From: Marsupella aquatica
Taxonomy: Eukaryota > Marchantiophyta
Length of the DNA stretch: 64,000 nucleotides
Assembly (NCBI GenBank): GCA_973895155.1
Contig: OZ316899.1
Location: 2,542,001-2,606,000, forward strand
Direction of reading: 5' to 3'
Made by a program: the position numbers and the translations under genes
The notes under the pieces: model-generated
The model's input: only the letters and a program-made list of their open reading frames with translations
Database searches by the model: none
What the model was told of the DNA's origin: nothing
Shown: positions 33,259-45,603 of the stretch, one piece after another
Layout of the letters: each line of letters starts with the position of its first letter
Position numbering within the stretch: the stretch's first letter is position 1

Positions 33259-34263
33259 TGTGGTGCATCCCATGGCTCCCTAAACCCAAGAAACCCCTCT
33301 GCTCAAGCCGATTCCCGTAGGTTTTGCTGTTGGCGAGGCCAATTTTGCGGCTTAGCAGCATGGGACGCTGCTAACTTCTTTCTACTACTATTGCTATTAA
33401 CATTTTACTCACATATACTGGACAGATCCTTCATCGGGTCATGAGATACGTAGCCAGGCATTCTTGGCCTTCCCTTGTCCTCCTCTCTCGGTTTTCCTTT
33501 AGGTATGTTTGGATTCCGCCGCCGAAATGATCCCCAACTGGCTTGGGTAAGCCGCTAAGACCTCTCTCAGCTCGACACATCCAACTCTTACTACCTTGCT
33601 TACTCCCTTCTTGGTTGATGCGGGCAATCTTCAAACAAGTTAATGCGACACACAAATAGCAAAATGACTCCTTCTGACTGAGTTATACCATGCACTTGCC
33701 ATACAAACAGTACTTCTCATATACAAGATTTGCGAACTAAGCCGTGAGGCCAACTCTATTCATTTCTTAGGTATGAGGAAACATGAATATACACAAGGTC
33801 ACAGTATAACTAACCGAGAGCTTCTTTAACTACTTGATCCCAGCCCTGCTGGTGCACTAAAAACTTGCTAAGGAAGAAGGCCCTCAACTCCCCGCTGCCC
33901 AGGTACTTATCCTAGTAGTGGATCCGCCTAATTCCTTGCAGCGTAAGCCTAATGTACCTAACTGTAATCTACCTATGTACAGCAAGGCAGGAGCACAAGT
34001 GTTGCTCTTACCAGTGGATCCGCAATCCCACTAAGCTAAGTGTCAGGGTCGCCCCTTGGTCCTGATCTTAATTCTAAACTTGGAGATCTGAGCCTGCCCT
34101 GCCCACTCACACCTCCTCCCTCGACGTCCGCCCTCCTCAAAAGGAGCGGCCCTCCACCATCGTCATGGCAGCCGTGTCTGGTCCTCAATGGACGCCCCCA
34201 ACACTTCCTCCGTAGCCACTACCGTAGGTCCGTCCTCTGACAGATTACCTGCTCCTGACCGAG

Positions 34264-34785
34264 TCAACTCTCCATCGGCCAGATTGGGTCCACCCTCGGC
34301 TTCGGCCTCAGCATCGGCCAGGCCTCCCCGACATGTTCTAGTGATGGATCCGGTACCCCGGCTTCATCACCGAGTATCCTGGCCCCGGCTTCATCATCCC
34401 CGCCTTCTAAGGTAGTTGGATCCTCTACCGTGACCCTGCCTGAGGTTGGTGTTGGGTTTACCTCCTTGGTCACGACGTCTTGAGGAGTCGTATTACTCCC
34501 TGACCCAGAAGGTTTCCGCTTCTTCTTCTTCTTTGGTTTGGCAGCTGGCCCCTTCCCCTTGCCACTTACCTCCGGCACCGGTGCGAGTGTCTCGGCTTGT
34601 CCTTCGGCCAGTACTATACCAGGTAACTTGGTTGCCCCAATTGGAGTTGGTCCTGAGGAAGCCAAGCACTTAAATACTATGGCCTGTTTCTTCAGCCGCC
34701 CCGTTTGGTTGTCGGCTCGGCACTGTAAGTTTTCCATCTTCCGCGTGCTTTCCTCCAACTCCTCCTGTAATTCATCCAGGTCCTT
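34264..34785 (-). pseudogene. Element A LTR-encoded protein, C-terminal part
   Basis: It encodes the end of the coiled coil (ELEESTRKMENLQ) and the Lys/Pro/Ser-rich tail with KKKKRKPSGS. It is separated from its N-terminal part by solo LTR S and joins 39527 upwards when S is removed. Confidence 0.78.
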
Positions 34786-34790
34786 GCGTG
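34786..34790. repeat. Target-site duplication of solo LTR S, left copy
   Basis: GCGTG, identical to 39464-39468. Confidence 0.95.
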
Positions 34791-37700
34791 TGTGGTGCGT
34801 CCCATGGCTCCCTAAACCCAAGAAACCCCCCAGCTCAAGCCGATTCCCGCAGGTTTTGCGCTTGGCGAGGCCATTTCCGCGGCTTAGCGGCATGGGACGC
34901 TGCTAACCTTCTACTACTACTATTAACATTTTACACACATATACTGGACAGATACTTCATCGGGTCATGAGATACGTAGCCGGCCTAATCTAGGCCTTCC
35001 CTCGTCTTCCCCTTTGTCTTGTTAGGTATGTTTGGATTCCGCCGCCGGAATGATCCCCAATAGGCTTGGTTAAGCCGCTAAGACCTCTCTCAGCTCGACA
35101 CATCCAACTCTCACTCCCCTGCTTACTTTCCTTCCTTCTGTTGGTTGATGTGGGCACTCTTCACACAAGTTAATGCGACACACAAATAGCAAAATGACTC
35201 CTTCTGACTGAGTCATACCATGCACTTGCCATACAAACAGTACATCTCATACACAAGCTCTGCGAACTAAGCCGTGAGGCCAACTCTATTCAGCTCTTAG
35301 GCATGAGGAAACATGAATATACACAAGGGTCACTGTATGACTAACCGAGAGCTTCCCTTACTACTTGATCCCAGCCCGGCTGGTGCAAACTAAAAACTTG
35401 CTAAAGAAGAGGCCCTGAGCTCCCCGCCGCCCAGGTACTTATCCTGGTAGTGGATCCGCCTAATTCTTTGCAGCGTAAGCCTAATCTACCTAACAGTAAT
35501 CTACTTGCCCGGATCTACCTATGTACAGCAAGGCAGGAGCACAAGTGTTGCTCCTACCAGTGGAACCGCAGTCCCACAAGCTAAGTGTCAGGGCCGCTCC
35601 TGGTCCTGATCCTAATCCTAAACTTGGAGATCAGCGCCCGCCCTGCCCACTCACGCCTCCTCCCTCCACGTCCGCCCTTCCTAAAAGGAACGGCGCCCTT
35701 GCACCGTCACGACACCGGTGGTGGATCCTCAATGGACGCCCCCAATGCTTCCTCCTCAGCCACTGCCGTAGGTTCGTTTTCTGACAGATTACCTGCCCTT
35801 GACTGAGTCAACTCTCTATCGGCCTGACTGGGTCCACCATCAGCGTCGGCATCGGCTCGGGAGTCATTCTCGGCTACGGCCTCAGCCTCGGCTATGGTCT
35901 CACCGGCCTGCTCAAGAGGCGGATCTGGGATACCGGCCTCATTACTGAGTAGTTCGGCTTGGGCCGCACCATCCCCACCCTTGATGATAGCGGAATCTAT
36001 TGCCGTATTCATGCCGGAGGATGGTGCTGGGTCTACCTCCTTGGTCACCACGGCCTGTGGGGTCGGATTACTCCTTGACCCTGAAGGTTTCCGCTTCTTC
36101 TTCCTTTCTGGTTCGGCAGCTGGTCCCTTCCCCTTCCCACTTACCTCCGGCACTGGTGCAGGTGGCGCGGCTTTTTCTGTGGCCAGTACCACTCCTGGTA
36201 ACTTGGTTGCCCCAATTGGAGTTGGGCCTGATGAAGACAAGCACTTAAATACTGTAGCTTGTTTCTTCAGCCGCTCCGTTTGGTTGTCGGCCCGTCGCTG
36301 GAGGTTCTCCATCTTCCTCGTGATTTCCTCCAACTCCTCCTGGGTCTCATCCAGGTCCTTGCGTGCCTCCTCTAGTTCCTTCTGGGCTTCCTCCCGTTCT
36401 TGTTTCAAGGTAGTCCTCTCCTCCCGGGTTGCTCTTAGCTCCTTGTCGAGCTCTGCAATGATGACAGACTCCATCTGGTTCATCTTGGCGTAAGTCTGAT
36501 CGAGCATCTCGTCCTTCTCCCTTAGGTTGGCCTTGAAGCTGGCCGTCAGGGACGCAAGCTCCTGCTGCAGCGCCATAATCCCTTGATAGGATTTCCCTAA
36601 CTCGGCCTCCTTCTGCTCAAGGGCTCCGCGGATTTTCTCGAGCTCCCCCTTCAACGCCCATTCCTTTCTTTGGGTCTCCGCCATGGCCCGGCTGTTGGCT
36701 GTTATGTGGGCCTCCTCTGTATTCTTCAGCTCTCGCTTCCACTTCTCCCTCTCTTTGATCGTATCGGCCAACTCTCCCTGCGTCTGAGTCAGTTTATCCT
36801 TGATATTCCGATTATCAGCCTGCGCGGTGTCCAACTGCCCCTGCATGATGTTCAGCTCATGCCGTTTAATCCGCAGTTCATCTTGGGCTTTCTTGGCCGC
36901 CCTTAGGTCTTCAATCTCGGCTTCCATTTTCCTAAGCCGCCGAATGACCTCGTCCTTCTTGCTTCTCTCTAAAGCCACCGCTTCTTCTAATTGGTGCTTC
37001 TCCAACTGCTCCCTATGGAAAAAGGGTCCTACCTCCAACTCCTCTCCAAAGATGCCGAGCGCAAGTTCCCCACACATCTCACCATACTCCATGGCTCTAT
37101 TCTTAGCGTAGGTGGAGTAAGTAGGAGTGATCGGCATCGCCCATCGCGGCCTCTGCTCCCAAGCCGTCTTGCGGATCTCTTCAATCGTGGCTAGAGGTTT
37201 GCTTCCTTTTTCGGCTAGCCGCCTGATGTCCTCCGGCCAATCTCCTCCTGGTAAATCCTTTTCCCTAGCCAGGGCTGCCTCCTCTTCCTGCCTGATTCGC
37301 TCCTGAAATTCCTGCGCCGTCTGTTTTATGCCGTCAAAGCTCGGGGGAGCAACATCTGGTGGGGGAGACTCAGGGCTACTCTGCTGGTTGGGGTCCCCTC
37401 GTACTACCCTTGGAAGCGTGGGGACAAACCGGCCACAGGTCCTTACTCCTGGAACGTGATGGTCCGACCCATAGCCGGAATTATCATGGCTGCAGTCCTC
37501 CACTGCCTCCTGTACTTCTTGGACATCCGGCTTCTCCCTCTCCTCTTCGTCGGTAGGAGCTTCAGGCAATTCTGCCTCAGATTCAGAGCTTGAGACTCCC
37601 ACATACATTCGAACACCTGGCTTGGATTCTGGCCTGATTCTCTCCTTGTCTCCAGCAAAGGGGTTTTCTCTTGTGAGCCGGTGTAGGCCTACCTCTGGAG

Positions 37701-39463
37701 TAGTGTCCTGCATTGTTGCCGTTGCCATTGTCGTTGCCGATGCCGATCTCTTTTCTTTCTCCAGTAGTTTCAGCAGACTCTGCATGCCTGGTTGCTGCAT
37801 TGGCAAGTCCTCCGTCCTTGGCCTAAACACCTGCTCGATCGTAGGGCTAACAGGTGGTTGAGGCTTCTCTGCTAACAGCCTCAGCGTTGGAGCTTCCTCG
37901 GGTGCCCTTACCTGCAGGGGAAGTACTGGGGCAAAAGTCTGACCTCTAGCATACCGGCACAACAGCGGCATGTGATAGCCAAGCCGCGACACCCTCCCCA
38001 TGCCGATTACCTACTGCTCCTCCTTTAAGATCTTCTTCAATTGGTTGAGGAGGTACCTGTTGTAGTCCCGGCTTGGGTCTGGCCTCTCTGCCAGATAGAC
38101 CTGTGCTTTGCCGATCTCTGCCCTCAGCAAGTTACAATGCATGGTCACCCGCAAGAAGTCGATCATCTCTCCTATGTGCGGGTTGGTGCAGGTGTTCCGG
38201 AAGAAGCCATTCTTCGTTGATGGCCCGGGGAACGACCGGAACTCCTTGTCAGGCAAGGTCTTCCTGGTATCAACTTTGGTCTTATTGCCTATCGGCAAGC
38301 CAAACACTTCGGCAATCACTTTGGGAGTAAGATAGAAATCCTTCCCATATATCCTCGTGCAATTGGTCTCGGGTTCCCATGACCCCACGAATTCTAATAG
38401 GTCTGACTCCGGTACCTCCGGCTTCAGCCATGGTAATCTTACAAAGGCCTCTAAGCCGGATCCGGCCATGAAGCCTTGGTACTTCTTGGTCTACATGGCC
38501 GTAAAGCATGCATCCTCCTCCCGTGCAAAATGTAGTTGCACCTCCACCGGTAGGGTTGCCGCCCAGCCCTTCCAGGTGTCATCCCTGGTTGGAATGGCCT
38601 TGATGGGATCGACCTCCTCCTCTTCGGCTTCTCCCTGCCTCCTGCTCTGCTGCTCGGCTGGCTTCTTTGGTGCCGCCGACCTCGTTCTTTTTGCTCGGGT
38701 GGCTTCATCGTTGATGGCTCCCTTCCTCTTCATCTCTGCTGCCGTGGAGATTTCTCCTAGCACCGTTGCTTGGGTCCACCTTTCCGTGCTACCCTTTAAT
38801 TCCCAGTGTATGTCATTGCAGTTCTTGATGGCCTCTCGGATGCCGACGACGCTGGCGTTGCAAAACAGAAGATCGTCGAGTTGATTGGAAGTAGGAGTCC
38901 ACAAGAACTCGTCCTTGACGAGTTCGCCTCCTAAGAAAGCCGTCTTCTGCAGCTCCCACAATCGAGCGAGCTCCTGCCATTCTCGAGCTGCCCTTTCTGA
39001 TTCCTCGTCCTCGTAAGTCTTGATGTACTCAGTTGCCCGTTCGAACAGGCATCCCCAGAAATGTGCTGCTTGATTGACGTTGCTCATACCCTCCTTAGGT
39101 CGATCGTCGGTATCTATTCTCTCCCCGAGTGCTTCCCTAAGCAGCTGACAGTAGTTGGCCTCCCGTAGTCGTCTGCCTAGTTCGTGCTCGCAAATGAGCC
39201 ACCATCTCCTACAAGCGCTCCTTACCCCTCTCCTCTTCAGGTCCTTCCTCCCGTTGATCCTTCCTAGCCATCGACGCTTAACGCGCCCTAACCCTAATCG
39301 AGTTTTCTCCCCCAGCGTCCTTACCTCCGGCCTCGGCCCGGGTTCCATGGTCGCCCCTAATTGTTTATATTTTCCTTGTTTTGTCCCTATACTAAGGTGT
39401 TTCTAGGGTGCCTTCCTGCTTTACCCACTTAACTGGCCGAGTGATTCCTGTCTAGGCATCACA
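34791..39463 (-). mobile_element. Solo LTR S, 4,673 bp, family 1
   Basis: A complete LTR from TGTGATGCC (39463) to GACGCACCACA (34791), flanked by an exact 5-bp duplication GCGTG, with no internal region. This is the expected product of recombination between the two LTRs of one element. It lies inside the reading frame of the element A 5' LTR. It is the cleanest proof of the LTR ends. Confidence 0.95.
35707..39348 (-). pseudogene. LTR-encoded protein in solo LTR S, two stops, no frameshift
   Basis: The frame is 1,214 codons from ATG 39346-39348 to the stop at 35707. The only breaks are TAG at 38491-38493 and TAG at 38011-38013, both CAG in B. From 38001 down it is open for 764 codons, joining the end of the mobile-domain-like half to the complete coiled-coil half and so proving that these are one protein. 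It is seven residues longer than the B copy, by one Lys and six residues in the Ala/Asp-rich tail, all in whole codons. The domain layout is as in B. Confidence 0.85.
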
Positions 39464-42400
39464 GCGTGCCTCCTCCCGCTCCTTCTGGGCTTCCTCTAAT
39501 TCCTTCTTTAAGGTCGCCCTCTCCTCCTAGGTTGCTCTCAGCTCCTTGTCGAGCTCCGTAACGACCTTAGACTCCATTTTATTCATCTTGGCATAAGTAT
39601 GGTCGAGCTGGTCGTCTTTCTTGCGAAGGTCGGCCTTGAAGCTGGCCATCATGGATGCGAGCTCCTGCCGCAGCACGATAATCGCCTGATAGGATTTCCC
39701 TAACTCGGCCTCCTTCTGCTCAAGGGCTCCGCGGATATCCTCGAGTTCCCCCTTCAGCGCCCTTTCCCTTCTCTGAGTCTCCGCCATGGCCTGATTATTA
39801 GCTGCTATGTGGGCCTCCTCTGCATCTCTCAGCTCTCGCTTCCACTTCTCCTTCTCCTTGATCGAATCGGCCAGATCACATTGGGTCCGAGTCAGTTTAT
39901 CCTTGATAATCTGATTATCAGACTGCGCGGTATCCAATTGCCCTTGCATGATGTTGAGCTCATGCTGCTTAATCCGCAGCTCATCTTGGGCTTTCTTGGA
40001 CGCCTTCAGGTCTTCTACCTTGGCTTCCTTTGCCCTAAGCCGACGGATGACCTCGTCCTTCTTGCTTCTTTCCAAAGCCATCGCTTCTTCTAATCGGTGC
40101 TTCTCCAACATTTCCCTCTGGAAAAAAGGTTCCTGCTCCAACTCCTCCCCAAAGATGCCGAGCGCAAGTTCCCCACACATCTCCCCGTACTCCATGGCTC
40201 ATTCTTTAGCATAGGCGGAGTGAGCAAAAGTCATCGGCATCATCCACCGCAGCCTTTGTTCCCACGCAGCCTTGCGGATTTCTTCTATCGTGGCTGGCGG
40301 GCTGCTTCATTTTCCTGCAAGCCGTCGGATGTCCTCTGGCCATTCTCCTCCTGGTAAATCCTTCTCCCTTGCCAGGGCTGCCTCCTCTTCCTCCCTGCAT
40401 CGTTCCTGAAACTCCTATGCTGTCTGTTTTATGTCGTCAAAACTTGGGGGAGCGACATCTGGTGGGGAGACTCGGGGCTGCTCTGCTGGGTCGGGTCCCC
40501 TCAAACTACTCTTGGAAGAGTGGGGATGAACCTGCCACAGGTCCTTATTCCTGGAACATGATGGTCCGACCCGTAGCCGGAGTCATCATTGTCGTAGCCT
40601 TCTACCGCCTCCTCCTCGGCTTGTTCTACCGGCTCCCCCGCTGCTGTCCTGGTCCTGCCGTGAACACAACCCCACAGATCACGGGTCCTGGTTCCTCCGG
40701 CTTCCACGTTGATCTCATCTTCTCCCTGTCGTGACCAGGGGCCTCGGACTGCTTCTCCTCGGCTTTGGGACTTGAAGCTCCTACATACATTTGGACTCCC
40801 GACTCGTGTTCCGGCCTCCTTCTCTCCTTGGCTTCGGTAAAGGGGTTTTCCCTGGTAAGTTGGCTAAGGCCGACCTCGGAAGTAGTATTATGTACTGGCC
40901 CCGTTGCCGCTGCCGTTCTCCTTTCCTTCTCCAGCAATTTCAACAGATTCTGCATGCCTGGTTGCTGCATCGGCAAGTCCTCCTTCCTTGGCCTAAACAC
41001 CTACTCAATTGTAGGACTGTCGGGCTGGGTCGGTTTCTCTGTTGCCGGCCTTGGTTCCGGAACCTCCTCTGGTGCTCTTGCCTGCAGGGGAAGTACCGGG
41101 GCGAATATCTGGCTTCGGGCATACCGGCACAACAGCGGCATGTGATAACCAAGCCGGGACACGCTTCCCATGCCGATCACCAGCTGTTCCTCCTTCAAGA
41201 TCTTCTTTAGTTGGGTGAGGAGGTACCCGTTGTAGTCTCGGCTTGGGTCTGGCCTCTCCGCCAGATAGACCTGTGCCTTGCCGATCTCTACCCTCCGCAA
41301 GTTACAATGCATGGTCACCCGCAAGAAATCGATCATTTCTCCTATGTGTGGGTTGGTGCAGGTGTTTCCGAAGAAGCCATTCTTTGTTGATGGCTGTGGA
41401 AAGGACCGGAACTTCTTGTCTGGCAAGGTCTTCCTGGTATCTACTTTGGTCTTATTGCCCATTGGCAAGCCAAACACTTTGGCAATCACCCGGGGAGTGA
41501 GATAGAAATCCTTCCCATACACCCTTGTGGAATTGGTCTCGGGCTCCCATGATCCCACGAATTCCAGTAAGTCTGAATCCGGTACCTCCGGCTTCAGCCA
41601 TGGAAACTTTACGAATGCTTCCAAGCCGGATCTGGCCATGAAGCCCTGGTATTTCCGAGTCTGCATAGCCGTAAAGCATGCATCCTCTTCCCTCGCAAAG
41701 TGTAATTGCACCTCCTTGGGGAGGGTCGCCGCCCAGCCTTTCCAGGTGTCATCTCTTGTTGGAACGGCATTGACGGGGTCGACCTCCTCCTCTTGGGCTT
41801 CCGCCTGCCTCCTGCTTCCCTGCTCTGCTGGTTTCCTGGGTGCCGCCGACCTTGTTCTTATTGCAGGGTTGGCTTCTTCGTTGTTGTTCCCTTTCCTCTT
41901 CATAGTGGCTGTCGTGGATGTTTCTCCTAGCATGGTTGCCTTCTTCCACCCCTCTGTGCTACCCTTCAACTCCCAGTGTATGTCGTTGCAGCGGTTGATG
42001 GCCTCCGGGATGCCAACTATCTTGTTCTCACAAAACAGAAGATCGTCAAGTTCGTCGGCAGTAGGCGTCCACAAGAATTCAGCCGTAATGAGTTTTCCTC
42101 CTAAGAAAGCAGACTTCTGCAGCTCCCACAGCCGAGCGAGCTCCTACCATTCTCAAGCCGCTCTCTCTGATTCTTTGTCCTGGTAGGTCCCAATGTACTC
42201 AATTGCCCGTTCTAACAGGCATCCCCAAAATGAGCATCTTGATTGACGTTGCTCATACCCCTCTTGAATTGATCGTTGGTATCTGCTTCCACCCCGAGTG
42301 CTTGCCTGAGCAGCGGACAGCAGGTGGCCTCCCGTAGTCATCCGCTTGGCTTGTGTTTGCAAATGAGCCGCCAGTCCTTGCGCTTGGTCCTTACCCCCCC

Positions 42401-42626
42401 CCCCTTGGCTGGTCTTCCTTCCCGTTAGTAGCCGCCGGTACTTAGCGCTCCCTAACCCTAATCGTGTTTCCCCCGACGTCCTTACTTTCAGCCTCGGCTC
42501 GGGTTCCATATTCACCCTTAATTGTTTATATTTCCCTATTTTTGTTACTATACTAAGGTGTTTCCTAGGGTACACTCCTGATTTTACTAATTAAACTGGC
42601 CTAATGATTCCTGGCTAGGCATCACA
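39464..42626 (-). repeat. Element A 5' LTR, 5' part
   Basis: It starts TGTGATGCCTAGCCAGG on the minus strand at 42626 and ends at the right target-site copy of S (39464-39468). Confidence 0.9.
39469..42509 (-). pseudogene. Element A LTR-encoded protein, N-terminal and central part
   Basis: The ATG at 42507-42509 is at the usual distance from the LTR start. Pieces: 42509-42153, 42074-41001 (mobile-domain-like region with FGLPMGNK), 41000-40501, and 40195-39527 (coiled coil). Several stops and frameshifts occur. A TGA near 40305 (in LAEK-stop) is shared with both LTRs of H and so is inherited, splitting the frame in this subfamily. Confidence 0.8.
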
Positions 42627-45129
42627 GCCTGTCAGCGTCCTGCTTGAGTAGCTGGACCTGGTCCAGCAGAGATTCGTTCTCCCGCTTTGCCGCGTCTGCC
42701 TCTTCCGCGGCCTCCTGGCATGCCTCTTCCAGTTGCTGGGTGTCGCTCGTCAGCTTATCCACCAACTGGGCCTGTTTCGTGACTTCTCCTTGAAGCCGCA
42801 CCACCTCTGCCTTCAGGGTGTCAATCTCGGCTGTGTCCCGCTGAGACCTGGAGTCAGCTTCCTCCAGATCCTTTTGCCAGCTGACGGCTTGCCCTTGCAA
42901 ACCGTCAATCTTGGTCCGGAGCCGCGCGATCTCGGCGTCCTTTCCGAGCTTGACCTGTACTGCTAACGCTGCTTGGGCCCTAGCCTCGGCAACCTGGTCC
43001 TCCGTGGCAGTTACCTGAGGCCGTAGTTGGTGGAGTTCTGCCTCCAGGGTTGCCACTTCGTCCTTTAGGTAGGCAGACTCAACCCGATATCGCTCTATTC
43101 TCTGCGCTGTCTTTGCCTGTGCATGTCCTGCCCTTACTGCCACAACCAACTCCTGGTTGAAGAAGTAGGCCACCCTCCAGGCCATGTATTCCCCGGTGTC
43201 CTGAGAGATCTGTTGTGAGAAATCTCCCAACAACCTGTTCAAAAATGTGCCCGACACAAAGAGTTCCGGATGGTCTAGACTGTGTCCCTCTGGATTTGGG
43301 CACGGGCAGACTCCAACCCGTGCGGGAGTAGGAGTGGACACATCCAGCCCTTGAGGTAAGTTGGTCAAAGGGGCTGGTTCCATTGGAGGTGGGCGGTTCT
43401 CCTGCACCACCGCGAGGGGTGGTAATATCCCCTCGGCTATCGTGGCATCTGCTTTGGGTGCGGCTTCATCTGGCCCGGCTTTGTTTGCATTGTCTAGATT
43501 GATCGCGTCTAAGGTCGCGATAACGTCAATGGGTATGCCTGGCGGGGCGGCAGCGGTTGGTTGCGGGGCCGGGGTAGCAGGACTTGTAGCCCCCAGACTT
43601 CAGGCCTTAGGCTGCGGTTGCATCACCTGGGCTGGGAACACCCATTTTGGCGGGGTCAGCTCGGGCTTGTTGAGACGCGGGAGGCTCCGGCGGTCAAAAT
43701 GAGCGTACCACTCGATGATGATTTTGATGTGGCTAGCAAAGTATGCCCTTCCGCCAAGGTACAAAGTCTTCCTTCTCCACTCCATCTCCTCGTGGAACTT
43801 CTTGACGAAGAAGGACGCCCACTTCCTGGGCCGATAGTTCTCTACCTGGATGACCTAAGCGGCCAAAATTTCTCCTCTGGGTTCCATCATGTAGAGGGCA
43901 TACCGCTGGAACTCCAGGCGTTCTGCTACCTCCGGGATGAGGCACGTCCTCATTAAGAACCCATTGCCCACTACCCCCTTGGCCGGGAAGCTAGATGACT
44001 GGTATTTAGCTCCCTTGCCCCCAGGAGCCCGCAATTCTACCCGGTTTATCCCCTCGGGTAAACCAAAAATCATCTTCAAACGTGCCTCATTGAGACACAT
44101 CACTCTCCCGTGCGCTCGGGTTTGTTGATGGGCCTCGTCAAAGTTCTGAATGAACTCCGTCATATCCTGCCCGTAGTACCTACTTCCGTTCCAAGGGAGA
44201 GAGGCGAGGTGCTCAAACCCTTGGGTCTTCAGATAGCATGCATGCTTGGGGTGGAGGATGTTCTTGCGATGCATGGTCAGCTTGGCTACCGCAACCGTGG
44301 CCAAAGGCAACCCGGATACGGCTGCGGGCTCCTTCCTCGTCCTACCCCAAGACTGATTCCCGGGGTGACTAGAAGAGGGGGACATCTCTCCATCCTCTCG
44401 GTCGGGTGGTGGTAGCGCGACTACCGTGAGTATTGGTGCCAAAGCCGCTAGAGTTACCGTGTTATCCTGGAGTGGTGCTGGGTTGTTCGGCGCTTGTTGA
44501 GTCATACCCCGCGGCCATCGATTCAGAGGAGGGTGAGCCTCCTCGTCTTTGGAGGTAATATTTACCGCATTCACCACGGATCGTACTCGGAGAGGCGGTG
44601 GGGACCGGCTCGGTTGAGGCCGAGGAGGTGTAGGTGCGGGTACGGGCATGGGTTGGTCGGCACTCGTTGATGGTAGAGTTGCCATGAAGTTCTGCAAGTG
44701 CCGATGGAGGTTCTTCGAAGCAAGTGAAGATGGCCCTGTCGACCGGGCAGTGTTGAACTCGCTGTTGATGATAGTCCAAACCCGAGCGGGGATGTGGTCA
44801 AAGTGGTGCCGCTGCAAGTCGATCGTGCCCGGGATATTGAAGACCTCGTCCGGAAGCCAAAGCAATGCTTCCCAGGAGCCGATGTATTTGCCTCCGTCAA
44901 AGAAGTACCCTGATACTTCTTTGGGTCGGTAAAGCTCGCTCTGGGATGGGTAATCAAAGTTAAGGAGATAGTGGTGTCGTCCTGCTAGGCGGATGGCTCT
45001 CTCGTATTTGCGTTTGATCTCGTATCAGCGTGGGTTGGCGTGTTTCAATGAGTCGGCCAAGTGCCCTCCGATAGACAGGAACTGAGTCCAGAATCGTATG
45101 GCCGAACTGGAAAGGATCGTGTGCGACAT
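42627..45129 (-). pseudogene. G2 LTR-encoded mobile-domain-like and coiled-coil protein
   Basis: The frame starts at ATG 45127-45129 and stays in one phase to 42627, then continues at 25908-25847, 855 codons in all. Internal stops are TGA 45025-45027, TAG 43855-43857 and TGA 43600-43602, each explained by one C-to-T change. The N-terminal half has FFDGGKYI, LLWLPDE and WTIIN, which align by eye with FLGGELI, EFLWTP and IHWEL of family 1. Near residues 280-425 a HLASLPW, IFGLPEG and NGFLMRT block matches the family 1 mobile-domain-like block in order and spacing. A Pro/Ala linker follows, then a coiled coil near 630-834 and a basic tail. It is probably a distant homologue of the family 1 protein. 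The function is unknown. Confidence 0.78.
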
Positions 45130-45603
45130 TCAGAGGAGATAGTAGGTGACTAAGGGAAAGCGAGGGAGCCGGGGTCGAAGCTGGCACGTGGACTAAAGAA
45201 CTGGTGCACTGCAAAGGATCGGCCCCCCTTTTATACCTTGAGAGCTCGTCGACCGCCTGACGCCTCCTTGTTGCTTATAGGCCGAGCCTTTCACGCTCGC
45301 AGTGTACCGGCCCCTTCGCCGGTCCGGGTCAGCTCGTGTTAGTGGCCGCCTCCTGGAGTTTGTTATACGGACCCGAGGGAGGGAGAAAGGGGGCCCATTA
45401 CACGCTCGCAACCCGGGCGTGCGAATGGCGACCCGCCACCAGCCCAAACATGAATTCCCCTTATTGACTAATGATTTCCTACTCATAATGGCTACCTAAA
45501 TACTGTTGTTATGCTAATAATAACGGCCTAAGATACCCCTAACGCGCATGCTAAGCACGGTTAGACCAAATCACTCATTACCCGCCATACCGGCGGCGTC
45601 ACA
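42627..45603 (-). repeat. G2 5' LTR, proximal part
   Basis: It starts TGTGACGCCGCC at 45603 on the minus strand. The first 474 bp, before the ATG at 45129, are non-coding. Joined to 25908-24950 the LTR is about 3.9 kb. 42627-42631 is the right GCCTG copy of element A. Confidence 0.87.

Larger units (their letters stand above)
33259..34790 (-). repeat. Element A 5' LTR, 3' part
   Basis: It begins TGTGGTGCATCCC on the plus strand, the reversed LTR end. It continues to the GCGTG target of S at 34786-34790. It contains the non-coding LTR end and, from 34264 up, the C-terminal codons of the LTR protein. Confidence 0.9.
25914..42626 (-). mobile_element. Element A: giant-LTR gypsy element inside G2
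   Basis: A reads on the minus strand. Its 5' LTR is 42626-39464 plus 34790-33259, split by solo LTR S, about 4,690 bp when joined. The internal region is 33258 to about 27232. The 3' LTR, 25914 to about 27231, is heavily deleted. An exact target-site duplication GCCTG flanks the whole, so its deletions came after insertion. It belongs to the same subfamily as H. Gag and pol are full of stops and three or more frameshifts, but A keeps the 649-bp gag segment and the integrase Glu that B lacks. Confidence 0.9.
8024..45603 (-). mobile_element. Element G2: second giant-LTR gypsy family, heavily nested
   Basis: G2 reads on the minus strand. Its 5' LTR is 45603-42627 plus 25913-24950, split by element A. 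Its internal region runs from 24949 to 22826 (primer site and gag). LTR copy C then interrupts it; pol is not visible and should lie in or beyond the N gap. Its 3' LTR is seen only as the last 841 bp, at 8024-8864, cut by element B. LTR ends are TGTGACGCC and GGCGTGACA on the coding strand. The target-site duplication is AACCC/AACCT. Confidence 0.85.
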
